Below are positions 55,820 to 64,000 of a stretch of 64,000 nt of DNA, piece after piece. The notes below the pieces were generated by a model. The model had not been told where the DNA came from and did no database searches. It saw nothing but the letters and a program-made list of their open reading frames with translations. The translations under genes and the position numbers were made by a program. Source of the stretch: Paenibacillus_AP thailandensis (GTDB taxonomy: Bacteria > Bacillota > Bacilli > Paenibacillales > Paenibacillaceae); NCBI RefSeq assembly GCF_042685365.1, contig NZ_JBHUMY010000029.1:5247-69246 (forward strand), given 5' to 3'. Every line of letters begins with the position of its first letter. Position 1 is the first letter of the stretch.

Positions 55820-56893
55820 TTATATTTGTCTGTCAATGAACATCTGCTCTTGAATCCGCTTCATGCCTTCCTTGATCGCCCGCGCCCGAACTTCGCCGAT
55901 GCCGTCCACTTCGTCCAGCTCCTCGATCGTTGCCATCAGAATATGCGGAAGACGGCCGAACCGTTCGACGAGATTGTTCATAATGACGAGCGGCAGACGG
56001 GGAATCTTGTTCAGCAGGCGGTATCCGCGCGGAGATACGACTTCTTCGGCCATCGAGTTCGTATGCGAATAGCCGAGCAAGCGCAGGATCGGCGCGGCTT
56101 CAAGCATCTCTTCGGCGTTCAGCTTTTTCAGCCCGTGCCGGATTTCCTTCAATTTCTCGTCGGAATTGTCCTTGGCGTAATCCTTCAGCAAATACCAGGC
56201 GTCTTCTTCGACCCCATCCACCAGCTCATCCATCTGCATGCTGATGAGGCGGCCTTCCGTGCCAAGCTCGTTGACGTACCGTTTAATTTCCATTTTGACG
56301 CGGAGCACCATTTCGACCCGCTGGATCGTATGGGCGACATCCTGCAGCGTCACCAGCTCTTCGAACTCCAGAGCGGACAGGTTGGTGAACGCTTGGTTCA
56401 GCACGGCTTTGTATTTCTCAAGCGTTTGGATCGCCTGATTGGCTTTGGTCAGAATAACGCCGATGTCCTTCAGCGAATAACGCAAATTGCCTTGATACAA
56501 CGTAATGACATTGCGGCGCTGCGAGATCGAAACGACCAGCTTTCCGGTTTGCTTCGCGACCCGCTCCGCCGTCCGGTGGCGGATCCCCGTTTCAATGGAC
56601 GGAATGGAGCTGTTCGGAATAAGCTGCGTGTTGGCATACAAGATGCGGCGCACGTCTTCGCTCAAGATGATGGCGCCGTCCATTTTGGCCAGCTCGTATA
56701 AATAGTTCGGAGAAAATTCGCAGTCGATGGAGAAGCCTCCGTCCACCACTTCCATCACTTCCGGGCTGTAGCCTACGACAATCAACGCGCCCGTCTTGGC
56801 GCGGAGCACGTTCTCGAGCCCCTCCCGAAAAGGGGTGCCCGGCGCGACAAGCTGCAATAATTGGTTCATCACTTCCTGGTTCTGTTCCTTCAT
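55820..56893 (-). CDS. disA: diadenylate cyclase / DNA integrity scanning protein DisA
   Basis: Synthesises cyclic di-AMP while moving along DNA and pausing at branched structures, 357 residues. The diadenylate cyclase domain has AKMDGAIILSED and GIRHRTAERVAKQTG; the C-terminus has a helix-hairpin-helix DNA-binding part (LDEVDGIGEVRARAIKEGMK). It follows radA by 10 bases, the conserved pairing; RadA restrains DisA in Bacillus. Confidence 0.97.
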   Translation of the reverse strand: MKEQNQEVMNQLLQLVAPGTPFREGLENVLRAKTGALIVVGYSPEVMEVVDGGFSIDCEFSPNYLYELAKMDGAIILSEDVRRILYANTQLIPNSSIPSIETGIRHRTAERVAKQTGKLVVSISQRRNVITLYQGNLRYSLKDIGVILTKANQAIQTLEKYKAVLNQAFTNLSALEFEELVTLQDVAHTIQRVEMVLRVKMEIKRYVNELGTEGRLISMQMDELVDGVEEDAWYLLKDYAKDNSDEKLKEIRHGLKKLNAEEMLEAAPILRLLGYSHTNSMAEEVVSPRGYRLLNKIPRLPLVIMNNLVERFGRLPHILMATIEELDEVDGIGEVRARAIKEGMKRIQEQMFIDRQI

Positions 56894-56903
56894 CTTTTGC
56901 CCC

Positions 56904-58271
56904 CTATTCCAGCGCTGCAGAGAGTGCTTCCGCTACCGTGCCGACGCCGATAATTTCGATTCCCGCAGGCGGTTTCCATCCTTTTAAGCTTTTTTCCGGC
57001 ATGATGACCCGCTTGAACCCCAGCTTCTGCGCTTCCTTAACCCGCTGTTCCGCGCGGGATACCGCCCGCACCTCGCCGGTCAAGCCAACCTCGCCGAAGA
57101 TGACGTCGTAAGGCTGGGTCGGCGCATCCTTGAAGCTGGACGCCAAGCTTACGGCTACCGCCAGATCGACGGCCGGCTCATCCAGCTTGACGCCTCCGGC
57201 GGCGTTGACGTAAGCGTCCTGCGTTTGCAGGAACAAGCCGATCCGTTTCTCCAGCACGGCGATAATAAGCGCCATCCGATGATGATCGATGCCTGCCGAC
57301 ATGCGGCGCGGCGACGGAAAATGCGTCGTTGCCACCAGCGCCTGCAGTTCGACCAGCATCGGCCGCGTCCCTTCCATGCTTGCGACGACCGTCGAGCCCG
57401 ACACGCCAAGCGGCCGTTCCGACAGAAACAGCTCCGACGGGTTATCGACCTCGCGGAGCCCGCTTTCGCTCATTTCGAAAATGCCGACCTCGTTCGTCGA
57501 GCCGAACCGGTTTTTGACGGCCCGCAGCAGCCGGTATGTATGATGGCGTTCCCCTTCGAAATAAAGGACGCAATCGACCATATGCTCGAGCAAGCGCGGA
57601 CCCGCGATGGCGCCTTCCTTCGTAACATGGCCTACCAGCACGGTGGCTATGCCCTTGATTTTGGCGATGCGCATAAAATGCGCGGTGCATTCCCTGACCT
57701 GGGCTACGCTCCCGGGCGCCGATTGAACGTTCGGATCAAACACCGTTTGGATGGAGTCAATGACGAGAAAATCCGGCTGAACCGCTTCGATCGCCTCGTT
57801 CACATTTTCCATATTCGTTTCGCACAGCACGTACAAATGATCCGTCAGCGCTCCGAGCCGGTCGGCCCGCATCCGGGTTTGCCGCACCGATTCCTCGCCC
57901 GAAATGTAGAGCACCTTAAGCCCTTTGGACGCCAGCGCGTGAGAAGTTTGCAGCAGCAGCGTGGACTTCCCGATGCCCGGATCTCCGCCTACAAGAATAA
58001 GCGAGCCCGGAACGACGCCGCCTCCAAGCACGCGGTTCAGTTCTTTCATGCGCGTCTCGATGCGCGGTTCCTGCTCACTTTCTATATGTATGATGGGTTT
58101 CGGCTTTTCTTTCGTCTGAACGCCCGATAAGCCGACGCCTTGCGTTTTGATAACGGTTTCCCGTTCTTCGACCATGGAATTCCATGATCCGCAGCCCGGA
58201 CATTTGCCAAGCCATTTAGGCGCTTCCGTGCCGCATTCCGTACAAACGAATTTCATCTTTATTTTTGCCAT
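56904..58271 (-). CDS. radA: DNA repair protein RadA
   Basis: RecA-like ATPase for branch migration, 455 residues. An N-terminal C4 zinc finger (CTECGTEAPKWLGKCPGC), Walker A GGDPGIGKSTLL, the RadA-specific VKNRFGSTNEVGIFE and a C-terminal Lon-like domain are present. It precedes disA. Upstream lie two tandem terminators from clpC. Confidence 0.97.
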   Translation of the reverse strand: MAKIKMKFVCTECGTEAPKWLGKCPGCGSWNSMVEERETVIKTQGVGLSGVQTKEKPKPIIHIESEQEPRIETRMKELNRVLGGGVVPGSLILVGGDPGIGKSTLLLQTSHALASKGLKVLYISGEESVRQTRMRADRLGALTDHLYVLCETNMENVNEAIEAVQPDFLVIDSIQTVFDPNVQSAPGSVAQVRECTAHFMRIAKIKGIATVLVGHVTKEGAIAGPRLLEHMVDCVLYFEGERHHTYRLLRAVKNRFGSTNEVGIFEMSESGLREVDNPSELFLSERPLGVSGSTVVASMEGTRPMLVELQALVATTHFPSPRRMSAGIDHHRMALIIAVLEKRIGLFLQTQDAYVNAAGGVKLDEPAVDLAVAVSLASSFKDAPTQPYDVIFGEVGLTGEVRAVSRAEQRVKEAQKLGFKRVIMPEKSLKGWKPPAGIEIIGVGTVAEALSAALE

Positions 58272-58390
58272 ATCCGGCTCCTTTATGTCTGTCGCCCCGT
58301 ACCTCTTTTTTGACGCTCCAACTATAATTTTACCATTTTATACGAGTCGGATAAACCCCTGGATCATCCTCCCGAAGCCCCCCTTTTATG

Positions 58391-58446
58391 AAAAAAGCCG
58401 TCCGCTTCGAGAAAACTTCCCGTTAAGTTGTTCGAAGCCGGGCGGC
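58391..58446 (-). terminator. second terminator between clpC and radA
   Basis: Long imperfect stem of about 14 pairs (58432-58446 with 58397-58410), a nested AACTT/AAGTT stem, and TTTTTT on the minus strand. It backs up the terminator at 58533 or attenuates radA. Confidence 0.7.
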
Positions 58447-58532
58447 CTGAGCAGTTGAAAGCGGCCAACCGGCTTCGGCAGCAGAGCGGTTGTTTCTTGC
58501 GCCATAACGAATGCCGCTTCGGCATACGCAAA

Positions 58533-58566
58533 CAAAAAAAGCTCCGCTCCTCGCGGGAGCGGAACT
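58533..58566 (-). terminator. terminator of the ctsR-clpC operon
   Basis: GTTCCGCTCC/GGAGCGGAGC stem with a CGCGA-type loop, followed on the minus strand by seven T, 31 bases after clpC. Confidence 0.9.
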
Positions 58567-58596
58567 TTTGTTACAGCTTTAATTAAATTCCGGCGG

Positions 58597-61044
58597 TCAA
58601 GTGGTCGCCGGTTCGGATTCGGCGGCTTTCGTAACCGTCAGCTCGCCGTCCTTCTCGTCGATCGTAAACGTATCGCCTTTGGAAATTTTGCCGAGCAGCA
58701 AATCTTCCGACAGCCGGTCTTCGATATGCTTCTGGATGGCCCGGCGAAGCGGCCGCGCCCCGTAGGCCGGGTCGAACCCTTCCTTGGCGAGGAACGCTTT
58801 CGCTTTGTCCGTCAGCACGAAGTCGATATCCTGCTCGCGGAGACGTTTGCGCAGGTCGTCCGCCATAAGCGATACGATCTGGGAGATATGCTCCTGCTCC
58901 AGCGGATGGAACACGATCGTTTCGTCGATCCGGTTCAGGAACTCCGGACGGAAGCTTTTCTTCAGCTCGGCCATAACTTTGTCCTTCATGACGGCGAAAT
59001 CGCGGCCCGCATCTTGGACGGCCGTAAAGCCAAGCGCCGAATTGCGTTTGATTTGCTCGGCCCCGACGTTCGAGGTCATAATGATCAGCGTATTGCGGAA
59101 GTCAACGACGCGTCCTTTGGAATCGGTCAAGCGGCCGTCTTCAAGCACCTGCAGCAGGATGTTGAACACTTCCGGATGCGCCTTCTCGATTTCGTCCAGC
59201 AGGACGACCGAATACGGCTTCCGGCGAACCTTCTCGGTCAATTGGCCGCCTTCCTCGTAGCCGACATATCCCGGAGGAGCGCCGACGAGACGGGAAGTCG
59301 AATGCTTCTCCATATATTCCGACATATCGATGCGGATTACGGCATTCTCGTCGCCGAACAGCGCTTCGGCCAGCGCTCTTGCGAGCTCCGTTTTGCCGAC
59401 GCCGGTCGGGCCGAGGAAAATGAACGAGCCCATCGGACGTTTCGGGTCCTTGAGGCCGGCACGCGCCCGGCGAATCGCCCGGGATACCGCCTTGACCGCT
59501 TCTTCCTGACCGATGACGCGGTCGTGAAGAATCGATTCCATCTTCAGCAGACGTTCCGTTTCCTCTTCCTTCAGCTTGCTGACCGGAACACCCGTCCAGC
59601 TTGCCACGACTTGCGCGATATCTTCAGGCGTAACCTCGGAATCGGTACGGCCTTGTTTTTCTTTCCATTGGTTTTTGGTCGAGTCGAGCTCTTCCCGGAT
59701 CTTTTGCTCCGTATCCCGAAGCGCCGCCGCTTTCTCGAACTCTTGGCTTTGAACCGCGGCGTCCTTCTCCTTGCGGATGTCTTCGAGGCGGTTTTCCAGC
59801 TGCTTCAGATTCGGCGGTACCGTGTACGTATGAAGCCTTACTTTCGAGCTGGCCTCGTCGATCAGGTCGATCGCCTTATCCGGCAGGAAGCGGTCCGTAA
59901 TGTAGCGGTCCGACAGCTTCACGGCCTGAACGATCGCTTCGTCCGTAATTTTGACCCGGTGATGCGCTTCATAGCGGTCGCGCAGACCCATCAGAATTTG
60001 CACCGCTTCTTCCGGAGACGGCTGATCCACCGTAATCGGCTGGAAGCGGCGTTCCAGCGCGGCGTCCTTCTCGATATATTTGCGGTATTCGTCCAGCGTC
60101 GTCGCGCCGATGCATTGCAGTTCGCCGCGCGCCAGCGCCGGCTTCAAAATATTCGATGCGTCGATCGCGCCTTCCGCGCCGCCGGCGCCGATGAGCGTAT
60201 GCAGCTCGTCGATGAACAGGATAATGTTTCCGGCTTGGCGGATTTCATCCATGATTTTTTTCAAGCGGTCTTCGAATTCGCCGCGGTATTTCGTTCCGGC
60301 CACGACCGAGCCCATATCCAGCGTCATGACGCGCTTGTCGCGGAGCGTCTCCGGAATTTCGTTTTCGATAATTTTTTGGGCGAGTCCTTCGGCGATAGCC
60401 GTTTTGCCGACGCCCGGCTCGCCGATCAGCACCGGGTTGTTTTTCGTCCGGCGGCTCAGCACTTGAATAACTCTTTCAATCTCTTTGCTGCGCCCGATCA
60501 CCGGGTCCAGGTTGCCTTCGCGGGCGATGGCCGTCAAGTCGCGAGCCAGTCCGTCAAGCGTCGGCGTGCTTACATTGGACGGCGTTCCGTGACTGCTCGA
60601 TACCGCCTCGCTGCTTCCAAGAAGCTGAAGCACTTGCTGGCGGGCTTTGTTCAGGCTGATGCCCAAGTTGTTAAGCACTCGGGCGGCTACGCCTTCTCCT
60701 TCCCGGATGAGACCAAGCAGAATGTGCTCGGTGCCGACATAAGTATGTCCCAGCTTGCGCGCTTCGTCCATCGACAGCTCGATGACCTTCTTCGCGCGCG
60801 GCGTATACGCGATATTCGTCGGCTGCTCTTGGCCGCGGCCGATAAGCGCCTCCACCTCGTCCTGAATTTTCTCGAGACCAAGGCCAAGGCCGATAAGCGC
60901 TTTGGCCGCAATGCCTTCGCCTTCCCGGATCAGACCGAGCAGAATATGCTCCGTCCCGATATTGTTATGGCCCAAACGCACAGCTTCCTCCTGGGCTAAA
61001 GCCAGCACCTTCTGCGCGCGTTCCGTAAATCTTCCAAACATCAT
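58597..61044 (-). CDS. clpC: ATP-dependent Clp protease ATP-binding subunit ClpC
   Basis: Hsp100 unfoldase that feeds ClpP, 815 residues. It has two N-terminal repeats (NNIGTEHILLGLIREGEG and VGTEHILLGLIREGEG), AAA1 with GEPGVGKTAIAEGLAQ, a UVR-type middle region (EFEKAAALRDTEQKIREEL), and AAA2 with GPTGVGKTELARALAE. It degrades proteins marked by McsB phosphoarginine. Last gene of the CtsR operon, 19 bases after mcsB. Confidence 0.98.
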   Translation of the reverse strand: MMFGRFTERAQKVLALAQEEAVRLGHNNIGTEHILLGLIREGEGIAAKALIGLGLGLEKIQDEVEALIGRGQEQPTNIAYTPRAKKVIELSMDEARKLGHTYVGTEHILLGLIREGEGVAARVLNNLGISLNKARQQVLQLLGSSEAVSSSHGTPSNVSTPTLDGLARDLTAIAREGNLDPVIGRSKEIERVIQVLSRRTKNNPVLIGEPGVGKTAIAEGLAQKIIENEIPETLRDKRVMTLDMGSVVAGTKYRGEFEDRLKKIMDEIRQAGNIILFIDELHTLIGAGGAEGAIDASNILKPALARGELQCIGATTLDEYRKYIEKDAALERRFQPITVDQPSPEEAVQILMGLRDRYEAHHRVKITDEAIVQAVKLSDRYITDRFLPDKAIDLIDEASSKVRLHTYTVPPNLKQLENRLEDIRKEKDAAVQSQEFEKAAALRDTEQKIREELDSTKNQWKEKQGRTDSEVTPEDIAQVVASWTGVPVSKLKEEETERLLKMESILHDRVIGQEEAVKAVSRAIRRARAGLKDPKRPMGSFIFLGPTGVGKTELARALAEALFGDENAVIRIDMSEYMEKHSTSRLVGAPPGYVGYEEGGQLTEKVRRKPYSVVLLDEIEKAHPEVFNILLQVLEDGRLTDSKGRVVDFRNTLIIMTSNVGAEQIKRNSALGFTAVQDAGRDFAVMKDKVMAELKKSFRPEFLNRIDETIVFHPLEQEHISQIVSLMADDLRKRLREQDIDFVLTDKAKAFLAKEGFDPAYGARPLRRAIQKHIEDRLSEDLLLGKISKGDTFTIDEKDGELTVTKAAESEPATT

Positions 61045-61063
61045 CGTTCATGCACCTCCAAGT

Positions 61064-62128
61064 TCAGTTTGACCCTTTTAACTGCATGCGGATAAGTTCT
61101 GCGCGCCTGACGTCCCTTTTCTCCGGGCTCATCTTTTCCTTGAACCGCTGCTGCAGAAAGCCAGGCTGCGTCATCACTATTAATTCATTCATCACGGTAG
61201 GCGTCACTTCCTTCAACAATCCGAGATCGACGCCTAATCTTACGTCGGAGAGCCGCTGCGCGGCTTCCTTGGAATCCATAATGGCCGCGTATTTCAAAAT
61301 GCCGTACGAGCGTTTGATCCGATCCTCGATCTTCAGACGCGAATCGGAGAGCAGCCGCGCTCTCGCAGCTCTTTCATGCTCGATAATTTGCTTCGCCACG
61401 CCGTACAGGTTGTCGATAATTTCGCCTTCGGACTGGCCCAGCGTAATTTGGTTTGAAATTTGGAACAAGTTGCCGAGCGCTTCGCTGCCTTCCCCGTATT
61501 GGCCGCGTACGGCAAGGCCGACCTGCGTAATCGCGGACAAAATGCGGTTAATTTGCTGCGTAAGCACCAGCGCCGGCAAATGCATCATGACGGAAGCCCG
61601 GATGCCGGTGCCGACATTGGTCGGACAAGTCGTCAAATAACCGAATTTCTCGTCAAACGCGTATTCGATCTTTTCCTCGAATATATTATCGATCCGGTCG
61701 GCGAGCGACCACGCTTCCTGGACTTGAAACCCCGGATAAAGACATTGGATGCGAAGATGGTCTTCTTCGTTAATCATAATGCTGACCGCCTCGTTATCGC
61801 TCAGGACGACGGCGCCGCCCCGCGATTCGTTGGCCAGGTTCGGGCTGATCAGATGCTTCTCCACCAGCACCCGTCTTTCCAGCTCGTTCAAGTCGGAAAG
61901 AATAAACGTTTCGAACCTTCCGATCCGGTCCAGTTGTCCGGATTTGGCGACCGACGTCAGCTGTTCCATCACTTCCTGGGATTGTCCGCTCGTGGCAAGC
62001 ATCGGGAACGGATGATGCCGCAAATTGCGGGCAAGCCGCACTCTGCTGCTGATGACAATGTCCGAGTCGGGGCCTTCGCCCTTCATCCAATCGCTTAATG
62101 CATGTTCTGAGAAACGATGCTGTTCCAT
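61064..62128 (-). CDS. mcsB: protein-arginine kinase McsB
   Basis: Phosphorylates arginines in damaged proteins and in CtsR, 354 residues. The phosphagen-kinase fold is shown by SSRVRLARNLRHHPF and CPTNVGTGIRASVMMHLP with the catalytic cysteine region. The allosteric phosphoarginine-binding RDxxRA motif is present near the end (RDVRRAELIRM). It acts with McsA and ClpCP. Confidence 0.97.
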   Translation of the reverse strand: MEQHRFSEHALSDWMKGEGPDSDIVISSRVRLARNLRHHPFPMLATSGQSQEVMEQLTSVAKSGQLDRIGRFETFILSDLNELERRVLVEKHLISPNLANESRGGAVVLSDNEAVSIMINEEDHLRIQCLYPGFQVQEAWSLADRIDNIFEEKIEYAFDEKFGYLTTCPTNVGTGIRASVMMHLPALVLTQQINRILSAITQVGLAVRGQYGEGSEALGNLFQISNQITLGQSEGEIIDNLYGVAKQIIEHERAARARLLSDSRLKIEDRIKRSYGILKYAAIMDSKEAAQRLSDVRLGVDLGLLKEVTPTVMNELIVMTQPGFLQQRFKEKMSPEKRDVRRAELIRMQLKGSN

Positions 62129-62151
62129 GAACTCCCCTCCTTACCGGCAGA

Positions 62152-62667
62152 TCACAGGTCGTTTATTTTTTTCTCCAGCTCGCGGATGCGGTCCCGGAGT
62201 TTGGCGGCCGCTTCGAAATCTTCCGTTTCGATGCGTCCTTGCATTTCCTTCCGGAGCTGTTCGATTTCCCGTTTATATTGAATCTGACCGCCGTACCGCT
62301 TCGGCATCTTTCCTACATGGACCGTATTGCCGTGAACTCGCTTCAACAGCGGGTCAAGATGATCCGCAAAATGTTTGTAGCAGGAGCTGCAGCCGAACCG
62401 GCCGATCTTGCTGAATTGAGCGTACGTTAGACCGCACTCGTCGCATCGGATCGCTCTTGGCTTTACCGATCCGCCCGCCGTCGAAGGCTCGAAATCGAGC
62501 AGTCCGGAGAGCAGGCTGTGAATGGAAAAGCCGTTTGGCGCGCCCGGTATGCTCTCGCCCTTTTCCCTTGCGCACGTTTCGCAAATATGAAATTCCGTTT
62601 TCTCGCCGTTTACGATTTTCGTAAAATGCAGAGAAGCCGGTCTTTTGCCGCATTCTTGACAAATCAA
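62152..62667 (-). CDS. mcsA: protein-arginine kinase activator McsA
   Basis: Zinc protein that activates McsB, 171 residues. Four CxxC pairs (CQEC, CETC, CDEC, CSSC) form two zinc sites, followed by a UVR motif near the C-terminus (ETEDFEAAAKLRDRIRELEK). The start is a TTG with GGAGGGGC upstream. Second gene of the operon. Confidence 0.96.
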   Translation of the reverse strand: MICQECGKRPASLHFTKIVNGEKTEFHICETCAREKGESIPGAPNGFSIHSLLSGLLDFEPSTAGGSVKPRAIRCDECGLTYAQFSKIGRFGCSSCYKHFADHLDPLLKRVHGNTVHVGKMPKRYGGQIQYKREIEQLRKEMQGRIETEDFEAAAKLRDRIRELEKKINDL

Positions 62668-62702
62668 CGTTAGCCCCTCCTTTCGAATTACGCCCCTTGC
62701 CG

Positions 62703-63164
62703 CTAACGGGCAAGCAGCGTAATCAGCATCGACTTCAGAAGGCGTGCCCGAATCTCGTCGCGGAGCGGCAGCTTGACCGCGATCGTATCCCTGGAGATCG
62801 CCGCGCGGATCAAATTCGCTTCCCTTTTCGTTATAAACGCCGCTTCCTCCAGTTGATAGATCAGGCCTTCCGCAACGTCTTGCTCTACGCAGTCGCCGAT
62901 CGTCTGGCTAATATGGTGTTGAATATTGTTGAGGGCCGGCAGCTCGACGCGCTGAATGCGAACGTATCCGCCGCCGCCGCGCTTGCTCTCCACCATATAG
63001 CCCTTCTCCAGTGTAAACCTGGTGCTGATGACATAATTGATTTGCGACGGAACGCACGAGAAGCGGTCCGCCAGCTCGTTGCGCTGAATCTCGACGGCCC
63101 CCTCGGGGCTGTTCTGCAACAATTGCTTCAAGTATTGCTCAATGAGATCGGAAATGTTGCGCAT
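62703..63164 (-). CDS. ctsR: transcriptional repressor CtsR
   Basis: Heat-sensing repressor of clp genes, 153 residues. It has an N-terminal winged helix (ADRFSCVPSQINYVISTRF) and the glycine-rich wing SKRGGGGYVRI that senses heat and is McsB's target region. The start at 63164 (MRNISDLIEQY) is set by GGAGG eight bases upstream. It heads its own operon behind a CtsR operator, so it is autoregulated. Confidence 0.97.
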   Translation of the reverse strand: MRNISDLIEQYLKQLLQNSPEGAVEIQRNELADRFSCVPSQINYVISTRFTLEKGYMVESKRGGGGYVRIQRVELPALNNIQHHISQTIGDCVEQDVAEGLIYQLEEAAFITKREANLIRAAISRDTIAVKLPLRDEIRARLLKSMLITLLAR

Positions 63165-63327
63165 ATCACCAACCTCCATGAAATACAGCCAGCCGTTTGC
63201 GGGTAAGCCGGCTTATCCGGCCGGCCGAGCATCCCTCTATAGCTTACGCTTAGGAATTCGAACTATACTTGCGCTAAAGAATTCGAAGCTCATGCACGCT
63301 GCCGCTTTCCGCAAAGGCTTGATTGAC

Positions 63328-63344
63328 TTTGACTTTCTTTGACT
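63328..63344 (-). promoter_or_regulatory. CtsR operator
   Basis: Minus-strand AGTCAAAGAAAGTCAAA matches the CtsR consensus of two RGTCAAA heptads separated by NAN. It lies at the transcription start of the ctsR promoter. Confidence 0.85.
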
Positions 63345-63352
63345 TTAACTTT

Positions 63353-63380
63353 ATTATACGCAAAAATCAGGAAAGGTCAA
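63353..63380 (-). promoter_or_regulatory. promoter of ctsR-mcsA-mcsB-clpC
   Basis: TTGACC (63380-63375), a 16-base spacer and perfect TATAAT (63358-63353) on the minus strand, directly upstream of the CtsR operator. The leader to ctsR is about 180 bases and contains GAATTCGAA twice (63254, 63279). Confidence 0.75.
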
Positions 63381-63683
63381 GAGGATTGATTGCAATTTTC
63401 AGACGATTCCGCTGTTTCATGCCCGATTTCAACGCAAAACACTCTATATTCTTAGGATGGTTCCGGTTTGGCGCTTTTATTCAGATGTGGATAAGCTGTA
63501 TCGTTTTTATTTTCGCTTATTGCGGAAGTTGTCCCTAGCGTTATGCACTTTCCCACACCATATCCACATTACCTGCAACGTTTTAGCCGTTAGAGCATCC
63601 CTTTGTCCCATTAGTTATTCACTGTGTATATGTTTAAATCTATAAAAAAGATAAGTGCCCGAACCAATAGTTTTCCCCATCCG
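63381..63683. other. intergenic region with DnaA-box-like sites
   Basis: About 300 AT-rich bases without a convincing gene. A perfect DnaA box (TTATCCACA on the minus strand, 63486-63494), an 8-of-9 match (63560-63568, plus) and a 7-of-9 match near 63613 cluster here. Confidence 0.45.
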
Positions 63684-63742
63684 AAAACAACAAAGAACCT
63701 GCCGCATCATATGCGACAGGTTCTTCGTGCTTGGCGACGTCC
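63684..63742 (-). pseudogene. remnant of a 5S rRNA 3' end with its terminator
   Basis: A near copy of the segment 200 bases away at the real 5S gene end. It keeps the last 14 bases of 5S rRNA (63729-63742) and a terminator stem with a compensatory base change, then homology stops. It looks like the scar of a lost or recombined rRNA operon copy. Confidence 0.7.
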
Positions 63743-63788
63743 ATTCCGCACCGAATGAATCCGCTTCTGGATTTCCTTCAAGGTCGGG

Positions 63789-63851
63789 ATCTGAAGCTTC
63801 CTTTGCTGCCGGGCCTTCCGCTTTGCCTTTGCTTCGATCCAAGCTTCAGAT
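63789..63851. repeat. 11-bp perfect inverted repeat with 41-base loop
   Basis: ATCTGAAGCTT (63789-63799) and AAGCTTCAGAT (63841-63851) flank sequence between the two 5S-end copies. No T-run; function unknown. Confidence 0.5.
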
Positions 63852-63890
63852 ACTCTCCGGGAGAGTGAAGTCGCTTGGCTTTCAGGACAA

Positions 63891-63922
63891 CAAAAAACCT
63901 GCCGTATCTAATACGGCAGGTT
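63891..63922 (-). terminator. terminator of the rRNA operon
   Basis: Perfect 12-bp stem AACCTGCCGTAT/ATACGGCAGGTT, then TTTTTTG on the minus strand, immediately downstream of the 5S rRNA. Confidence 0.9.
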
Positions 63923-63928
63923 CTTCGT

Positions 63929-64000
63929 GCTTGGCGACGTCCTACTCTCCCAGGACCCTGCGGTCCAAGTACCATCGGCGCTGGAGGGCTTAACGGTCGT
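63929..64000 (-). rRNA. rrf: 5S ribosomal RNA, 3' part (continues beyond the window)
   Basis: The minus strand reads the last 72 or so bases of bacterial 5S rRNA, including GGGTCCTGGGAGAGTAGGAC and the end GTCGCCAAGC. The 5' part lies outside the window. The rRNA operon points toward ctsR, as one does in B. subtilis. Confidence 0.93.

Noticed and set aside
58726..60999. 757-codon plus-strand frame opposite clpC
   Set aside because: Antisense shadow of a fully conserved gene; no ribosome binding site or recognisable domain.
63254..63287. Two GAATTCGAA copies in the ctsR leader
   Set aside because: Short repeat with 25-base period and no known binding protein; could be chance.

Overview
The window is a 64 kb chromosomal segment of a moderately GC-rich Gram-positive bacterium. 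Gene order (ctsR-mcsA-mcsB-clpC-radA-disA ... ispD-ispF-gltX-cysE-cysS-mrnC-rlmB-yacP-sigH-rpmG-secE-nusG-rplKAJL-rpoBC-str-S10-spc-alpha), zinc-type S14 and L33, strong AGGAGG ribosome binding sites and Bacillota r-protein leaders place it in Bacillales. The accessory pectinase, the KOW protein between map and infA and the protein styles suggest Paenibacillus or a close relative; that genus is an inference. All genes but one lie on the minus strand, so transcription runs from high to low coordinates.

Reading from 64000 down: the 3' end of a 5S rRNA and its terminator, a decayed second copy of that end, then the CtsR-controlled stress operon (ctsR-mcsA-mcsB-clpC). Next come radA, disA (c-di-AMP), pssA, one plus-strand gene of unknown function with its own promoter, the PIN/TRAM gene yacL, isoprenoid genes ispD-ispF, gltX, a T-box-controlled cysE-cysS-mrnC-rlmB-yacP cluster, and sigH. 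From 44.8 kb to 6.5 kb lies the transcription/translation core: rpmG-secE-nusG, rplK-rplA, an L10 leader with rplJ-rplL, an RsmC-like methyltransferase, rpoB-rpoC, rplGB-rpsL-rpsG-fusA-tuf, then S10-spc-alpha (rpsJ to rplQ), truA and rplM-rpsI.

Three places depart from the expected layout. A PF04392-type ABC transporter operon (24.5-27.4 kb) separates tuf from rpsJ. The ECF transporter genes usual between rplQ and truA are missing, replaced by a 570-base spacer with a large hairpin. Downstream of rpsI sits a 1152-residue secreted pectinase fusing CBM35, degenerate SLH repeats, a PL10 pectate lyase and a CE8 pectin methylesterase; its promoter overlaps a near-perfect CcpA cre site. It is followed by cysH-sat (sulfate to sulfite) and the start of cwlD.

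Many highly expressed genes start at GTG or TTG (rpoA, rpoB, rpoC, secY, rplJ, rpsE and others), judged from ribosome binding site position and family N-termini. I saw no CRISPR array, insertion sequence, prophage or tRNA gene. No wholly new system is evident; the most novel items are the pectinase locus, the displaced ABC operon, the structured spacers and the 5S-end remnant.
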